Both the position numbers and the translations under genes were made by a program. A stretch of DNA of 64,000 bases from Chaetomium olivaceum (taxonomy: Eukaryota; Ascomycota; Sordariomycetes; Sordariales; Chaetomiaceae), in the NCBI GenBank assembly GCA_039881045.1, contig JAYWVB010000039.1, positions 62,001 through 126,000 on the forward strand, read 5' to 3'. The notes below the pieces were generated by a model. That model searched no databases and was not told the DNA's origin. It was given only the letters and a program-made list of their open reading frames with translations. Positions 23,541 to 35,577 of this stretch are shown here, piece after piece; the stretch's first letter is position 1, and every line of letters starts with the position of its first letter.

Positions 23541-26044
23541 ATGGCTTCTGGATACGACAGGGCCGCTGTCGTCTCCGGCGCCGACCTTGGCGATGCGGCC
23601 AGGAGACGCAACATCCCGGGCACGCCGCAGCAGGTTGGCGTTCCATCGGTCCAGCCTGTTGACGACAAGAAGAAGGCGAAGAAGCAGCCATCATTCCTCG
23701 AAGTTCTCGATCAATGGGAATGGGTTATTGCCCCGATTGTCTTCACTGCTCTCGCCTTCTTTACCCGCCTCTACAAGATTGGCCTTTCTCCCATCGTTAC
23801 GTGGGACGAAGCTCAGTTAGTTGACCACATCCCCCATTCCTCTGCACAAACCCTCGCTAATCTCTTTTCCAACAGCTTCGGAAAGTTCGGCAGCCATTAC
23901 CTGAAGCGCGAGTTCTACTTCGACGTCCATGCAAGTTGTCCTCCACGCATAACACTCCAAACCTCGACTAACCCGAAGTCAGCCCCCCGCCGGTAAGCTT
24001 CTCGTCGGCCTTAGCGGATACCTCGCAGGATACAATGGATCCTTCGAGTTCAAGTCGGGTGAGACCTACCCGCCTGAAATCAACTACACCTTCATGCGCC
24101 AGTTCAACGCCTTCTGGGGCGCCATGTGCGTGCCCATGGCCTACTGGACCGCCAAGGAGCTCAACCTCAGGCGCGCCGCCGTCTGGCTCGTTACTCTCAT
24201 GGTCCTCTGCGAGAACTCGTACACCACCATCAGCCGCTTCATTCTTCTCGATTCCATGCTTCTTTTCGGCACCGTCTCGACCACCCTCTGCTGGGCCAAG
24301 TTTCACGGCCAGCGCAGGAACAACTTTGAGCCCGAGTGGTTCTTCTGGCTGTTCATGACCGGCTTGAGCATTGGCTTTGTCACCAGCATCAAGCTGGTGG
24401 GACTCTTCGTTACCGCTCTTGTTGGCCTGTACACCATCGAGGACCTGTGGAACAAGTTTGGAGACACCAAGATGCCTGTGGTAGGTGAAAGCTGTGTAAA
24501 TTTTGCCGAGTTATCAAAGCTAATCCAATGTAGACTGAACTGGCTGCTCACGTTGCCGCCCGCGTCGTCGGTCTCATCATTCTCCCGCTTCTCGTCTATC
24601 TGCTCAGCTTCGCCATCCACTTCGCCGTGCTCACTAACAGCGGCCCCGGCGACGCTCAGATGTCTTCGCTTTTCCAGGCCAACCTCCGGGGCACCGAGGT
24701 CGGCAGGGACAGCCCATTGGAGGTTGCTTACGGCTCTCTGGTTACCATCAAGAACATGGGCTACGGCGGCGGTCTTCTCCACTCCCACGTCCAGACCTAC
24801 CCCGAAGGCTCCGGTCAGCAGCAGGTAACCTGCTACCACCACAAAGATGCCAACAACAACTGGTTCTTTTACCCCAACCGCGGCGACACCCCCTATGACG
24901 CCGCGGCTGATCCTCGTTTCATCGCTGATGGTGAGGTCATCCGTCTGCTCCACGCCCAGACCGGCCGCAACCTGCACTCGCACCAGATCGCTGCCCCTAT
25001 CACCAAGTCTCAGTGGGAGGTTTCGTCCTATGGTAACGCTACCATCGGTGACGCGAAGGACCACTGGAAGATTGAGGTCGTCAGCGACGCCGCGTCCCGG
25101 GACCGGAGCAAGATCCGCACTCTTACCACCGGTTTCCGCCTAAAACACGAGGTTATGGGCTGCTATCTCCGCGCCGGCAACACCAACCTGCCTCAGTGGG
25201 GTTTCAAGCAGATCGAGGTTACCTGCACAAAGGAGAATAACCCGCGCGACGCCTACACGCACTGGAACATCGAGTCGCACATCAACGAGAAGCGTAAGCA
25301 CTGGTCTTGGTAACAACAGCTTGGCTCGTGATACTAACAGTGACTAGTGCCCCCTGGTGACCCTGGCCAGTACAAGTCCCCCTTCCTGAAGGACTTCATC
25401 CATCTCGTAAGCCCCAACGTAAACCGCTCACTCAGAATATTTGCTAACAAGATCAGAACGTTGCCATGATGACCTCCAACAACGCCCTTGTTCCCGACCC
25501 CGACAAGCAGGACGACCTGGCCTCGCAGTGGTGGCAGTGGCCGATCCTGCACGTTGGCTTGCGCATGTGCGGCTGGGACGATAAGATCGTCAAGTACTTC
25601 CTGCTCGGCAACCCCCTCGTCTACTGGGGCTCGACGGCCGGCCTCGGAGTCTTCGCCCTGCTCGTTGTCTGGTACACGCTGCGCTGGCAGCGCGGCTACC
25701 GCGAGCTTTCGCAGTCCGAGATCGACATGATCCACTACGCCGGTATATACCCGGTCATCGGCTGGTTCCTGCACTACCTGCCCTTCGTCATCATGGCTCG
25801 TGTTACCTACGTCCACCACTACTACCCGGCGCTGTACTTTGCCATCCTCACCTTCGGCTTCCTCACCGACTGGTTCCTCCGGAACCGCAAGGCGGCCGTC
25901 CAGTGGGGTGTGTACACCCTTCTCGACGCGACCGTCATCGGCCTGTACATCTACTTCATCCCCATTTGCTGGGGTATGACCGGGCCCAACAAGCAGTACA
26001 GCTACATGAAGTGGTTCAGCACCTGGCGGATGTCGGATGCTTGA
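23541..26044 (+). CDS. PMT2: Dolichyl-phosphate-mannose protein O-mannosyltransferase, PMT2 family
   Basis: Six exons in phase: 23541-23815, 23876-23930, 23983-24480, 24534-25293, 25348-25406 and 25457-26044, giving 744 residues, the usual PMT length. The catalytic Asp-Glu in the first lumenal loop is D89-E90 (VTWDEA), with HFGKFGSHY after it. The PMT domain is followed by a MIR domain containing GGLLHSHVQTYPEG and QQQVTCYHHKD, the PMT2-type version, and a C-terminal four-helix membrane block with HYLPFVIMARVTYVHHYYP. It sits in the ER membrane and transfers mannose from dolichol phosphate to Ser/Thr of secreted proteins, normally as a heterodimer with Pmt1. Intron 2 (23931-23982) has a GC donor (GCAAGT) instead of GT. 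Confidence 0.93.
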
Positions 26045-26894
26045 GCGGACCAAATATGTACGGGAATTGAGAAGGAAGAAAAAAGGAGGGGCGAAGGGAC
26101 AAGAAGAAAGGTCGGGAAATCTAATGTCATTTATCATTTGTCATTCGGCGTGTACGATGTCTGTCTAGAGCGGGGAGCAGAAGTGGAACGGAAATCCGAC
26201 AGCATGATTCGAACCCACTATGCCATGTCGTCCCTCGTCACCATTTCGTCATTTAGCAGCGCTGGCTGGCTGGCTGGGCTGCGCGGGTTCTGTCGACTGG
26301 GAGAGAACGCATCCAAGCGCAACCACTGAATGCGTCACTTGGAGGGACGGGTTCGGACGCAAGGGGGTGTTGTGGCAACGTGCCATGCGACTGATTGTGC
26401 GGGAGTAAAGAGGCCCAGGGCACACCGCACTCTAATATGTCTACTCGACTCTGGACTTGATCTCTCTCTTTTTTGTTAGACGGGGTTTGCTAGATCAAAC
26501 ATAAGGGGGTTGTTATGTCTCTCTAATTTAGAAACGAACGAACTACTCCGTGATGATGCTGCAACGGATGCCAGGGATGCGTGAATATGATATGCCCCGT
26601 GTACTTAATCTCTCCCCAAGATTGTGCCGTTCCTATGCTTAACTACCGGTTTCACTCCCTCGTGGGTATGTCCGAATGCTTCCCTTCAACCCAGCGGTAT
26701 TTCTCATCCGCTTCCTCCTTGTCATTACTATTAATACAATGCAACCGCTACGTGCATTCCCCCCTAAAGCTTCTAGCTTCCATGTCAAATCAGGTACCCC
26801 ATCCTCACCATGATACACATCAAGAGGGATAATACATCATACGGCAGCAACCAACCCCCTTCAAACAAAACACTTGCACCACTTTCAACAACTT
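26045..26894. other. Intergenic between convergent PMT2 and Rab gene
   Basis: Two 3' ends face each other here. No coding or RNA gene was recognised in about 850 bases. Confidence 0.4.
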
Positions 26895-27839
26895 TCAACA
26901 GCACCCGCCACCCAACCCCTTCCCCGCATCGCTCGTCAACCGCACCGCCTTCGCGGCAGCCGAACCCGCGCCCCCCGCACTAGGGCCCTTGACGCCGGAG
27001 CGCCGGTCGTTCAGGTCGTACTTGCCGGCCTGGATGTTCTGGAAGATGCGCTCGGCCACGCGCATGAAGGCCATCTCGACGTTGGCGCCGCTCTTGGCGC
27101 TCGTCTCCACGTACTCGAGCACCCCGTTGCGCCGCGCCCATTCCTCGGCTTCCTGGCGCGTCACTTCGCGCTTGTTGTTCCCTTTCGCTGCTGCCCCGGC
27201 TCCCGAGGTGTTGTTACCTGCCCCTGTTTCTGTTGTGCTCGGGGCCGTGTTGTTGTTCTCGTTGTCGTCATCGTCGTCGGGGGCGTCAGGGGAGGCGAGG
27301 TCGGCTTTGTTGCCGACGAGGACTACGACGATGTCCGGCTCGGCGATCTGCCGTAGGTCGTTCAGCCAGTCGGTGACGTGCTGGAAGGTGGACCGGCGGG
27401 TCAAGTCAAAGACTAGTAGCGCCCCTGACGCGCCGCGGAAATACGACCGCGTGACAGACTTGTATGTCTCCTGCCCCGCCGTGTCCCACAGCGAGAGCTT
27501 CATGTGCTTTTGCGGCTGGGGTGGTTGTTGCTTGGCCTGCTTCTCGACGGGGATGGTTGGTGGTGGAGGCAGGCCACCTGCTTCGCTTGTGTTGGGTTTT
27601 GTTGTTGTGTCATCGCCGGCGCTGTTGCCGTCTGCTGGAGAGGAGGCGGCGGGTGTGAGGTTGCTCGAGTAGGGCGGCCCGACCGGCACGATGCGCGAAC
27701 CAAACTCCACGCCGATTGTCACATCGTGGTGCGGAACGAAGCGCCCCTCGCAGAGTCGGATTGTCAAGGAGGACTTGCCGCAGCCTGAATCGCCGATGCA
27801 GACTAGCTTTGCGATGTAGTCCCACGGAGCGGAGGACAT
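26895..27839 (-). CDS. Rab-family small GTPase with two low-complexity insertions
   Basis: A single exon of 314 residues, about 100 longer than a usual Rab. All guanine-nucleotide motifs are present: GDSGCGKS (16-23), TIGVEFG of switch I, WDTAGQE (118-124), NKAD (177-180) and ETSAK (245-249), and the C-terminus ends in Cys-Cys for double prenylation. Switch I with TIGVEFGSRIV places it near Rab2/Rab4/Rab14, endosomal or recycling Rabs; S. pombe Ypt4 is a plausible relative. Insert one (about 52-112, Pro/Gln/Thr-rich) separates the strand after switch I from WDTAGQ. Insert two (about 182-222, an Asp/Asn run then Thr/Gly/Ala) follows NKAD. Neither breaks the frame, so they are probably surface loops. 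Confidence 0.9.
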   Translation of the reverse strand: MSSAPWDYIAKLVCIGDSGCGKSSLTIRLCEGRFVPHHDVTIGVEFGSRIVPVGPPYSSNLTPAASSPADGNSAGDDTTTKPNTSEAGGLPPPPTIPVEKQAKQQPPQPQKHMKLSLWDTAGQETYKSVTRSYFRGASGALLVFDLTRRSTFQHVTDWLNDLRQIAEPDIVVVLVGNKADLASPDAPDDDDDNENNNTAPSTTETGAGNNTSGAGAAAKGNNKREVTRQEAEEWARRNGVLEYVETSAKSGANVEMAFMRVAERIFQNIQAGKYDLNDRRSGVKGPSAGGAGSAAAKAVRLTSDAGKGLGGGCC

Positions 27840-29197
27840 GGAGACGGAGGTACGAGGGCGGGGAGGTTGACGGCGGGGTTGGAAGCGGAGAATCGGTCAG
27901 CGATGAGCGCTGTCTCGACCGGCTATGGCGAGTCAGATGCTTGATTGACGAGAAAGTACGTCTACAAAAGATTTATTGTATCGTGAGCTGGCGTCGTAGT
28001 TGTAGGCTGGCGTTTGCTGGTGTTTGATTGCTTTCCCAAACTTGTGCTTCGCAATTGAGCGTAATGGTGTGAGTTCTTGTTCCGCTGAAGCCCACTAAAG
28101 CCCGTGAAATATCCTGTTCAACCGAGAACGAAAAGGTGGGAGTTCCGACAATCGTAAGATAAGGTTAGACTTGAAGGTTGATTATCAGGAAGAAGAGAAT
28201 GGCACGTTTTCGGGCAGCCTTCACGAGTTACACTTAGGCTGAGGCGGCCGTTGAGTTGCAGCGCAGCTCCAGGGAGCTCCAGCCAATCCATGGTGGATAG
28301 CGGCGGCTAGGAGCTCCGATGTTCCACCAAGCAACGATCAGCAGGCTTGGATCGGCAGCTGACGGTTCGGCTATCAGTGACGCAACTGTCCGATAACGAC
28401 GACCCCCTGGCGCCGGCATTAGTGTCCCTTAGTAAAGCGGCCCGGGCGATGCGAGCTGCATTTGCATCATCATCATGGGGATCACTCCGGTCTTTGTTTT
28501 GTACAGATTATCTTACTTGAACAAACAAAGAAGCATAGGTAGAAGCCAGACTGTTCGATGAGTGGTGTACTGTAGTTTCCGTTTCTTTTGTCTGAGGCAT
28601 TTGTTACCCGAAAACAAAAGATCCAGATGAAGTTCGTTCGGGTTTGTGCGAGACAATTACCAAGCTAGTTATGTATCAATCAGTGTTTCCCCAGATGCAG
28701 CACTTCTCTAGCTGCATATCCACATGGGTATTACGCCCACATCGGAGCGGGTCAGTGGGCCCCCAGCCTGGTCACCGACTCCAGTCACACCCCAAGTGGT
28801 TGCTTCCGCCTCGTGAGCAAACCCCCAGCCAGTGGCTGCCTGTGCTCATTCTCGCCCTGTAAATGCTTTTTTCCATCTCCTCCAACAAAACAACTCTGTC
28901 CAAGGTCATGAACCTATCGGCTTCAAAGGATATATCGAATATACCACCATTTTCTTTGCCGCAGTTTTGCGGGAAAGAAGCATTCCCTGAGGCGCTGACA
29001 CCCAAGACGGATCATCATTACATCGGCGGCCCAACATATTGGCCAACACCACGCGACCCGACCCGTCACCCCGCAAACCGCTTCCCCCAAGTCCGACGTC
29101 GCCCCCGCCGAGTCTTCCACTATTGAGCTGTCGCCAACTTGAACACTGTTTGTGAAAGTGAGCGCTCTCGCCACGGGGGTGACGGGAATACGCAAAC
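27840..29197. other. Intergenic between divergent Rab and PNS1 genes
   Basis: About 1.36 kb holding both promoters. A CATCATCATCAT run lies near 28465. No gene was recognised. Confidence 0.4.
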
Positions 29198-31486
29198 ATG
29201 TTTTCCGAATGTAAGCCCGCGCCCGTGTCTAGCAAACATGTATGGACTTTGCTAATTCACCACTCAAAGACGCCTCCAAGTTCCTCGCGCAATCACAATC
29301 ACGACTGTCCAACTTTGCCGGGACAGATAACGGCGACAGGACATCTCGGCCGACAGACTGGCAAAGTCGAGGGTCGCGGCTGGGAGGGCGGGCTTTCTTG
29401 GGGAGGGGCAGCGGGAATCCGTACAACCCCAGCGGCTCGCGCTTTGGCAACCTAGCCACCTTTGGCTCTCGGTATGCTACCAACGACGCGCCGTTATTCC
29501 AGGCCACCCTTGAACACGACGACGACGATGAGGAGGAGGCAGCGGATCTGTTTGCGCTTCAACGGTCGCGGCGCGTCTTTGCCGCTAGTCGACTCGACGA
29601 AAGTGTCGAGACAGACAATGACGAGAGCCGTGCGTCGCTGGAGCGGAGCCGCGATGGCGGGAGCTCGACTCTAGGAGAAAGGCTTCTAGGTATCAAAAGC
29701 AGTTGGAATGGCACAAAGGGCCATTCGCGCCGGATACCAGGAGAAGACATGGGCAAAGGCAAGAGAAGGGATCATCGGCGAACATCATCAGGGGAAAGTG
29801 ACGAAGACAGGGGGATGGAGGATGTCGCGCTCCAATCTACCATCGCCGGCAGCGAACCACCCGAAGATCTCCTGGTAGAGACTGCGGGAGACAACGACCC
29901 GCCAGCCTTCCAGAAATTCCAGTCTACAGCTGCGCCAACGCGGCTGTCGAGGAGGGATTCGGCCGCCGATTCGGAACTCGGTCTTGCCCGACCTCCTAGC
30001 TCCGTGGACACAAACCTGAACGGCGCGCCCGCCTCGCCAATTATCGAGGGCGAAATCTTTAAGCACGATGCCTTCTTTGCTTGGCTCTATTTGATTGCCC
30101 AGGCATCTTTGTTCTCGACTTTTGTGTTGGTCATGCTGCACACAGACGGCGGGGACGGGCCTTTAGGGGATACCATCTACACCACCTTGCGGGCTTCTTT
30201 CCACCTGCTCGCTGTTGATACTTTGGTATCCATCATCGTCTCCTTTGTGTGGCTTGCGGCGTTGCGCTCGTTCGTCAAGCCTCTCGTTGCTCTGATCATG
30301 ATTGCGGTACCGGTGGTCTTGATATCTTTCTCGCTATATCCCTTTATCTCCAGCTACCAGTCGACCGACGGAAGCACGCGTCTCCAGGATACCGTCATGC
30401 GGTGGGCGGCTAGCATCCCCGCTATCTCTGCTGTGGTTTGGCTCTATCTCGTATACAAGGGACGACATGCGATCCAATCAGCGGTTGGCATTCTTGAATT
30501 TTCGAGCCGTATTCTGGCTGCGAACTCGGCCCTCGTCCTCGTTGGCATGGCATGCCTCGCTGTGGTGGTGGTCTGGACATGGGTGTGGCTGCTCATGTTC
30601 ACCCGGGTCTTTCTAGGAGGGAGCTTTTCGAGCAGGCTTGCTAAATTCATCATCAGCACGTCAAGCTGGTGGCTTGGGGTGTACTTTGTGCTCATGTATC
30701 TCTGGACCTTGTCCATCATCTCGGGCGTGCAGCGGAGCACTACGGCAGCAACGGTATCCCAGTGGTACTTCCACCGCAATGCGGTGCCGGCTCCGTCTTC
30801 TAAGGAAGTCGTGTCGGCCGCCCTAGGTCATGCGTTGACGACCATCTTCGGGACCATCAGCATGTCGACGCTCCTGGCCCTCGCTATCCGACTTCCCTTG
30901 CTGGTGTTGCCTCAGCGAATGGCTAACATCCTCAGCATGTTCGTCTTCTCGTTCATCCCGACGTCTATCGCCGCCCTCACCAACCCGCTAACCTTGACCT
31001 ACGCGGCCATTCACTCACAACCGCTAGCTATGTCGGCCAAGGGGCTCAGCCAGATGGACTTTATCGCACCACAGCGGCCGACCACGACGCTCACGCCGGG
31101 CAGCGCTCCCCAAGAACAACAGGCACTCCCCGCTACTGCCGTATCGGCTGGCAAAGCTGATCCTGCACGCGACGCGCTTCATCATGGCTATTGCTCTCGG
31201 TTTCGCGGGCTGGGTTATGACGGCCCGGCAGCTGAGAGTCGACCAGGGGAATGGACTCGGTATGCGGGGCAGCGCCTATGCGTATGTGGTGGGCCTGGTT
31301 GCCAGCTTCATCGGCTGGGGCATCCTCGGCGCGATGGAAGGTATCCTGAGTGGGATTGTCGATGCCGTCGTTATCTGTTACGGCAGCGAGAAGCGCATGG
31401 CCACGGGCCCTGGCGGATACTGCATGGAGGCGGCGTATCTTTTTGGTGATCGGAGGAGGGAGCACGAGAGGGATGATGTTTACTGA
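29198..31486 (+). CDS. PNS1: PNS1-type choline-transporter-like membrane protein, one frameshift
   Basis: A short first exon 29198-29210 (MFSE plus one base) is joined across intron 29211-29269 (GTAAGC donor, GCTAAT branch, AAG acceptor) to the long exon, giving an N-terminus reading MFSEYASKFLAQSQSRLSNF. After a charged, disordered cytosolic region of about 260 residues come roughly ten membrane segments, the CTL/SLC44 fold, including ALGHALTTIFGTI. At about 31100-31140 the frame moves by one base, after which LLPYRLAKLILHATRFIMA and the last helices follow to TGA at 31484-31486. No intron explains it, so it is probably a base error. Pns1 sits in the plasma membrane; a choline transport role is inferred from animal CTL proteins and is not proven in yeast. 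Confidence 0.87.
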
Positions 31487-32600
31487 TTCTTTACAGCGTG
31501 GCGTTATCACGGTATTTTTATTGGGAATGGATGGGATGGAGTTTAAGGTGGTCTGGGCACCGGTTCGGGCGCTTCAGCATCCGGGGGACTTGGGAGACCT
31601 ACTTAGATAAGAGAAGGAGATGGTGTTGCATTGGACTGAAGTAGTATCATTAACGGTACCTGGATAGGCTGCATAGGTATCTTTCTGCAAACTCGAGTTG
31701 GCTTTGGACATTCTCATACTGCTGCAGTACGAAGTAGTTCCATAGCAAAAAGCGACAGACATCTTGGCAAGTAACCAACAGACGACCCTTCGCTGAATGG
31801 GTTTCCTCTTTGGGCCATGCTCCGTGGCCTCGTCCTGGCAGCGTTGTCTCGGCAGCGAGGTGGCGGGGTGCTTGCGGTTCCATGTGAGTGCGTATTTCGA
31901 GATCATGTCGTTAACAGGCACAGCCCTGAACAACACGCGTTCCAGGCAGGTGCCACCAATGGGGGCAGAAACGTGCATCAAAGGCGTTCATCAGTTTGAG
32001 TTATGGAACTATGACCCCACAATGTTCGTCCCCAGCACAAGGTCGGGTGGCGCAACCTTCAGTCATCTCGTAGGAGACAGGCTCAACAAGGCCAGATAAT
32101 CCACTTTCTAACGTTAGCAAGCACGCAAGTGAGAAAATGATTGAAACTGCCAACATCCCTGTCATACCATCGGACAGTCGGTTTCTGCACCTTCCCGCCC
32201 CTTCTAGTCAGGCGGGTGGCTGTGCTGAGTGGCCTCGTAGTTAGGCGATGTTGTTGCCCCTCACTTACATGCTCCTCCGGCCGGTGATACGCACATAAAG
32301 GGAATTGCCGCTCCGGAACTACTTTACCGCCAAGGTCATTGTTCCATTTACTTTTCCTCCTTCCCAGCGTAAACGGAGGCCTCCGTAATTTTGCTGTGTT
32401 GAAACACCTCTCTGGCCTGCGACAACCATTTCCCATCAACTACCCCGCCATTCCGACTCGGTGAACTTCGTACTCCCCCACTTAAAGAGAGCGACCCCGT
32501 TTACACTTGTCGACCACCTCTATTCGAAATCATCTCCCTCAAAAAGCCCATCTTTTAAGAAACATCACGTCGATAACTCGTACGCTCCGTGCCGATAGCA
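31487..32600. other. Intergenic upstream of WW-domain gene
   Basis: About 1.1 kb without a recognisable gene or RNA. Confidence 0.4.
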
Positions 32601-33813
32601 ATGCGCCTCCGGGCCCTCCCCCGCCCACAGTACCCGAGGGCTGGGTGGCCCGCTGGAACGATCAGTACAAGGAATGGTAAGCACACACCCTCCCTCCCGC
32701 CCATCAACACGCCCATCAACACTTCCCAACTCTAACCCATTACGCCCCAAGGTTCTACGTAAACACCTACACCAAAAAGTCCCAATGGGAAAAACCCACC
32801 GAACCCGCCCTCCCCGCCCACGACGACCTGGGCGCACCGCCAGGCTACACCCCGGGAGCGCCACCCCCGCGCCCTCCGACACCAAAGTCAACCCCTACGA
32901 CACCCACAATGACCCCAACCAGGGCGGCAGCGGCGCCGCTGCATCCTACCTCAACAACAGCGGCGCCACCCCCGGGAGCCACAACCCCAACGAAGACGAA
33001 GACGCCCGCTTGGCGCGCCAGCTGCAGGCCGAGGAGGACGCTCGCGCCGCCGCCCACGGCTCTCCCTCCGCCTACCAACAGCAAGGAGGCCAGGCGTTTC
33101 CGGGCCAGCTGCCGCCGCGGCCGGATGAGAAATCCCGCTCGGGCGGCAGCGGTGGGTTGCTAGGGAAGATCTTTAGCGCGGGGAAACAGAAAATGGGTAG
33201 TAGTGGGAGTCATGGTGGGGGGAGTAGTCATGGTGGGAGTCATGGTGGCGGTTTGCCGGGTGGGTTGGGCGGGTTGTTGGCTGGGCGCGGTGGTGGTGGG
33301 CATTCTAGTGGTGGCGGTGGGTTGGGCGGGCTGCTCGGCGGCACGGTAGTAGTAGGTGGGGCATCATGGTGCGCCGGGTGGGTATGGCGCTCCTGGGGGC
33401 TATGGTGCTCCTGGGGGATATGGCGCTCCCGGTGGTTATGGGCAGCCGCAGCAGGGGTACTACCCGCAGCAGCAGCAGCACGGATATGGCGGCGGTTATG
33501 GGCAACCGCAGCACGGGTACTACCCGCAGCAGCAGCATGGTTATGGGGGCCAGCACGGCGGGTATAAGAAATCCGGCGGCGGCGGCATGGGCATGGCGGT
33601 GGAGCGGCGCTGGGCGTGGGTGCGGGTGTGCTGGGTGGTGTGTTGATTGCTGATGCGATCAATGACTCGAATGAGGATGCGTACCAGGAGGGATTTGGTG
33701 AGTAGACCCCCGTTCCTTCTTGAGAGAGAGAGAGAGGCGGTGATGATTGTGATGGCTAACGTGTGGCTACAGAGGATGGTGGCGGTGATTTCGATGGCGG
33801 TGGTGATTTCTAA
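32601..33813 (+). CDS. WW-domain protein with ubiquitin-motif-like helix, GY-rich tail and glycine zipper; several frameshifts
   Basis: The WW domain spans the first intron (exon 1 to 32677, intron 32678-32751, then FYVNTYTKKSQWEKP), with both tryptophans and the proline present. Next are a charged helix EDARLARQLQAEEDARA that resembles a MIU/UIM ubiquitin-binding motif, a Gly/Ser/His-rich segment, four copies of GYGAPG, GYYPQQQ-type repeats (prion-like) and a glycine-zipper stretch near VGAGVLGGVLIADAI. The last intron is 33698-33772 and TAA is at 33811-33813. The frame must change at about 32604 (one G missing right after ATG), 32850-32880, 33345 and 33596. The motifs remain intact around every shift, so I favour sequence errors in GC-rich repeats over decay. 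Function unknown. Confidence 0.7.
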
Positions 33814-34282
33814 GGGGTTGTGGATGGGGCAGTTGAGAGTTGAGGACAGGAAGAGGGCCAACGGGTTGCTTATCTCGTGATGTGGTGTGGCTGGAGTGTT
33901 TTGCTCTCTCCCAGATGCTTGTATGTTTGATTCTACTGTTTCTATATCATGAAGTTGGGCGAGCTTTGGCTGGTGGGCATCTGTTCGCCAGTTGACGACT
34001 GCTGATTTTGACGATGGCAACGCACGTACATGATTAATACACGACGATAATACTGCTCACATAATTCGGTGTGTCGACCAGAACCGTGATGTATGTGCCG
34101 GCGTCGGGCGTGAGCGAGATGGATGGCGATACTGGTATCACAGCACCCCTTCCCAAGTAGCCGTGTTGATCGGTCACAGGCCAGAGTTGCTCGTGGGTAG
34201 CGTGTAGGAATTCTAAAATAGACACTCTCTATATATATATCGTTGACCCCCTCATACTCCTACATCTCCTGTATCGACACAA
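33814..34282. other. Intergenic between convergent genes
   Basis: 3' regions of the WW-domain gene and EMC7; contains a short TATATATAT tract near 34231. No gene seen. Confidence 0.4.
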
Positions 34283-35248
34283 CTACCTCTTCTTCTTGCC
34301 GTCACTCTTGCCCTTTCCGCTCCCCTCGTCGGCCTTGTTCTCTGCCTTGTTCGACCCCGACCCCGCCAAGAAAGCCGCCATATCAAAGTTGCCCATCGTT
34401 CGCGTTCTGCCCGGACGCGGCGCCCATGATGCTGTTCATCGGGTTCTCCTTCTGGCGCTCCTCCCACTCGGCGCGCATCTCGGGTCCACTGTGTCCTTGT
34501 CAGTCTCATATCCAAAACTGCTGATTAGCCCAAGAGGGCACTACTGTTTTCCACCAGCTTCGGCATACCAAAGAACAGCGCCATGCTGACCAACCCGAGC
34601 AAGATCATCGGGTTCTTGAAGATGCTCAGCACCGAGACTATTCCCACCCCAGTCAGCAAACCACTCCCCAAAAACAACAACCCAAGAAACGGAATCCCCA
34701 TCAAAAAAACAAAAAAAAAACTCACAGCTACTCCTCTCCATAAAATACCCCTTCCCCCCCAGCACCTTCACCTCCACCACCTTCCCCCCTCCATTCTCAT
34801 ACTCCCCAACAGCCACCCCCTCCCCCGTATTCGCCCAATCATTCCCGCGGAACGTCTCCCACGCCTGCACCCCCAGGTACTTCTTTTTCTTCCCCTCCCC
34901 CTTCCCCTCATCAACCGCCACCTCAGCAACAGTCACATCCACGCGCAGCGGCGCAAACGCGTGTGTCGCACAGTGCACATCGGCCAGATACGAGCCCGCG
35001 CTGATGTTGCGGAACACGAAGGTGTTGGCGACGGAGAGGGGCGCCGTCAGCGCGCGGCCGAGGGTGGTGAGCGTGGCGCGGGTGGAGGCTGGCAGGAGGT
35101 GTGGGTTGGGCAGGGACGGGGCCGAGGCTGGGATGCGCAGCGTCAGGGTGGTGGTTTCGTGCTCGGAGGTGAGTGGTGGTTTGGAGGCGGTGGCGAGGGG
35201 GGTGAGGCCGCTGAGGAGGGGGAAGAGGAGGAGGTTGGTGAAATGCAT
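34283..35248 (-). CDS. EMC7: ER membrane protein complex subunit 7 (EMC7)
   Basis: Exon 1 35248-34726 encodes a signal peptide (MHFTNLLLFPLLSGLTPLA) and the lumenal beta-sandwich of the EMC7/DUF2012 family, with the YLADVHCATHAFAPLRVDV core. A T-rich 88-nt intron (34725-34638) leads to exon 2 34637-34545, which carries the membrane segment (NPMILLGLVSMALFFGMPKL). A second intron precedes exon 3 at 34488, which encodes the cytosolic tail and ends in GKKKR-type lysines at TAG 34285-34283. Within exon 3 the frame shifts at about 34480 (a G missing before EMRAEWEERQKENPM) and again near 34400 before the NFDMAAFLAG block. EMC inserts tail-anchored and multipass proteins into the ER membrane. Neighbour MET17 is on the same strand. 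Confidence 0.85.
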
Positions 35249-35577
35249 TGTCGTCGAGTTGGGTTGGGGCGCGCTGGGAGCGCGTGTGGTGGGTTGGGTC
35301 GGTGGTACCGAGTGGTGACGGCGGTGGTGATGGTTGACGGAAGTTCGGAAAGGAGCTGCTGGAGGTTTGGGTGACGGAATGCGAATTGCAGGGGGTGCAC
35401 GAGGTGCAGGGGATGTGATTGGTGCTAAACAACAGCGGGTCACAGAGCATTGTTTGGTGCGATTCGAGCTCGCTCCCCGGGCAAAGAACAACATCGGTCG
35501 GTGACGGCAACTTCACACGTTACGAAGAGTGGGATCATTCAAATATTCATTAAAAAGGCACGCTACATCAGACATAA

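Noticed and set aside
33356..33560. GYGAPG/QQQ repeats as a tandem DNA repeat only
   Set aside because: The units keep the reading frame and sit between other conserved protein parts, so they are coding repeats.
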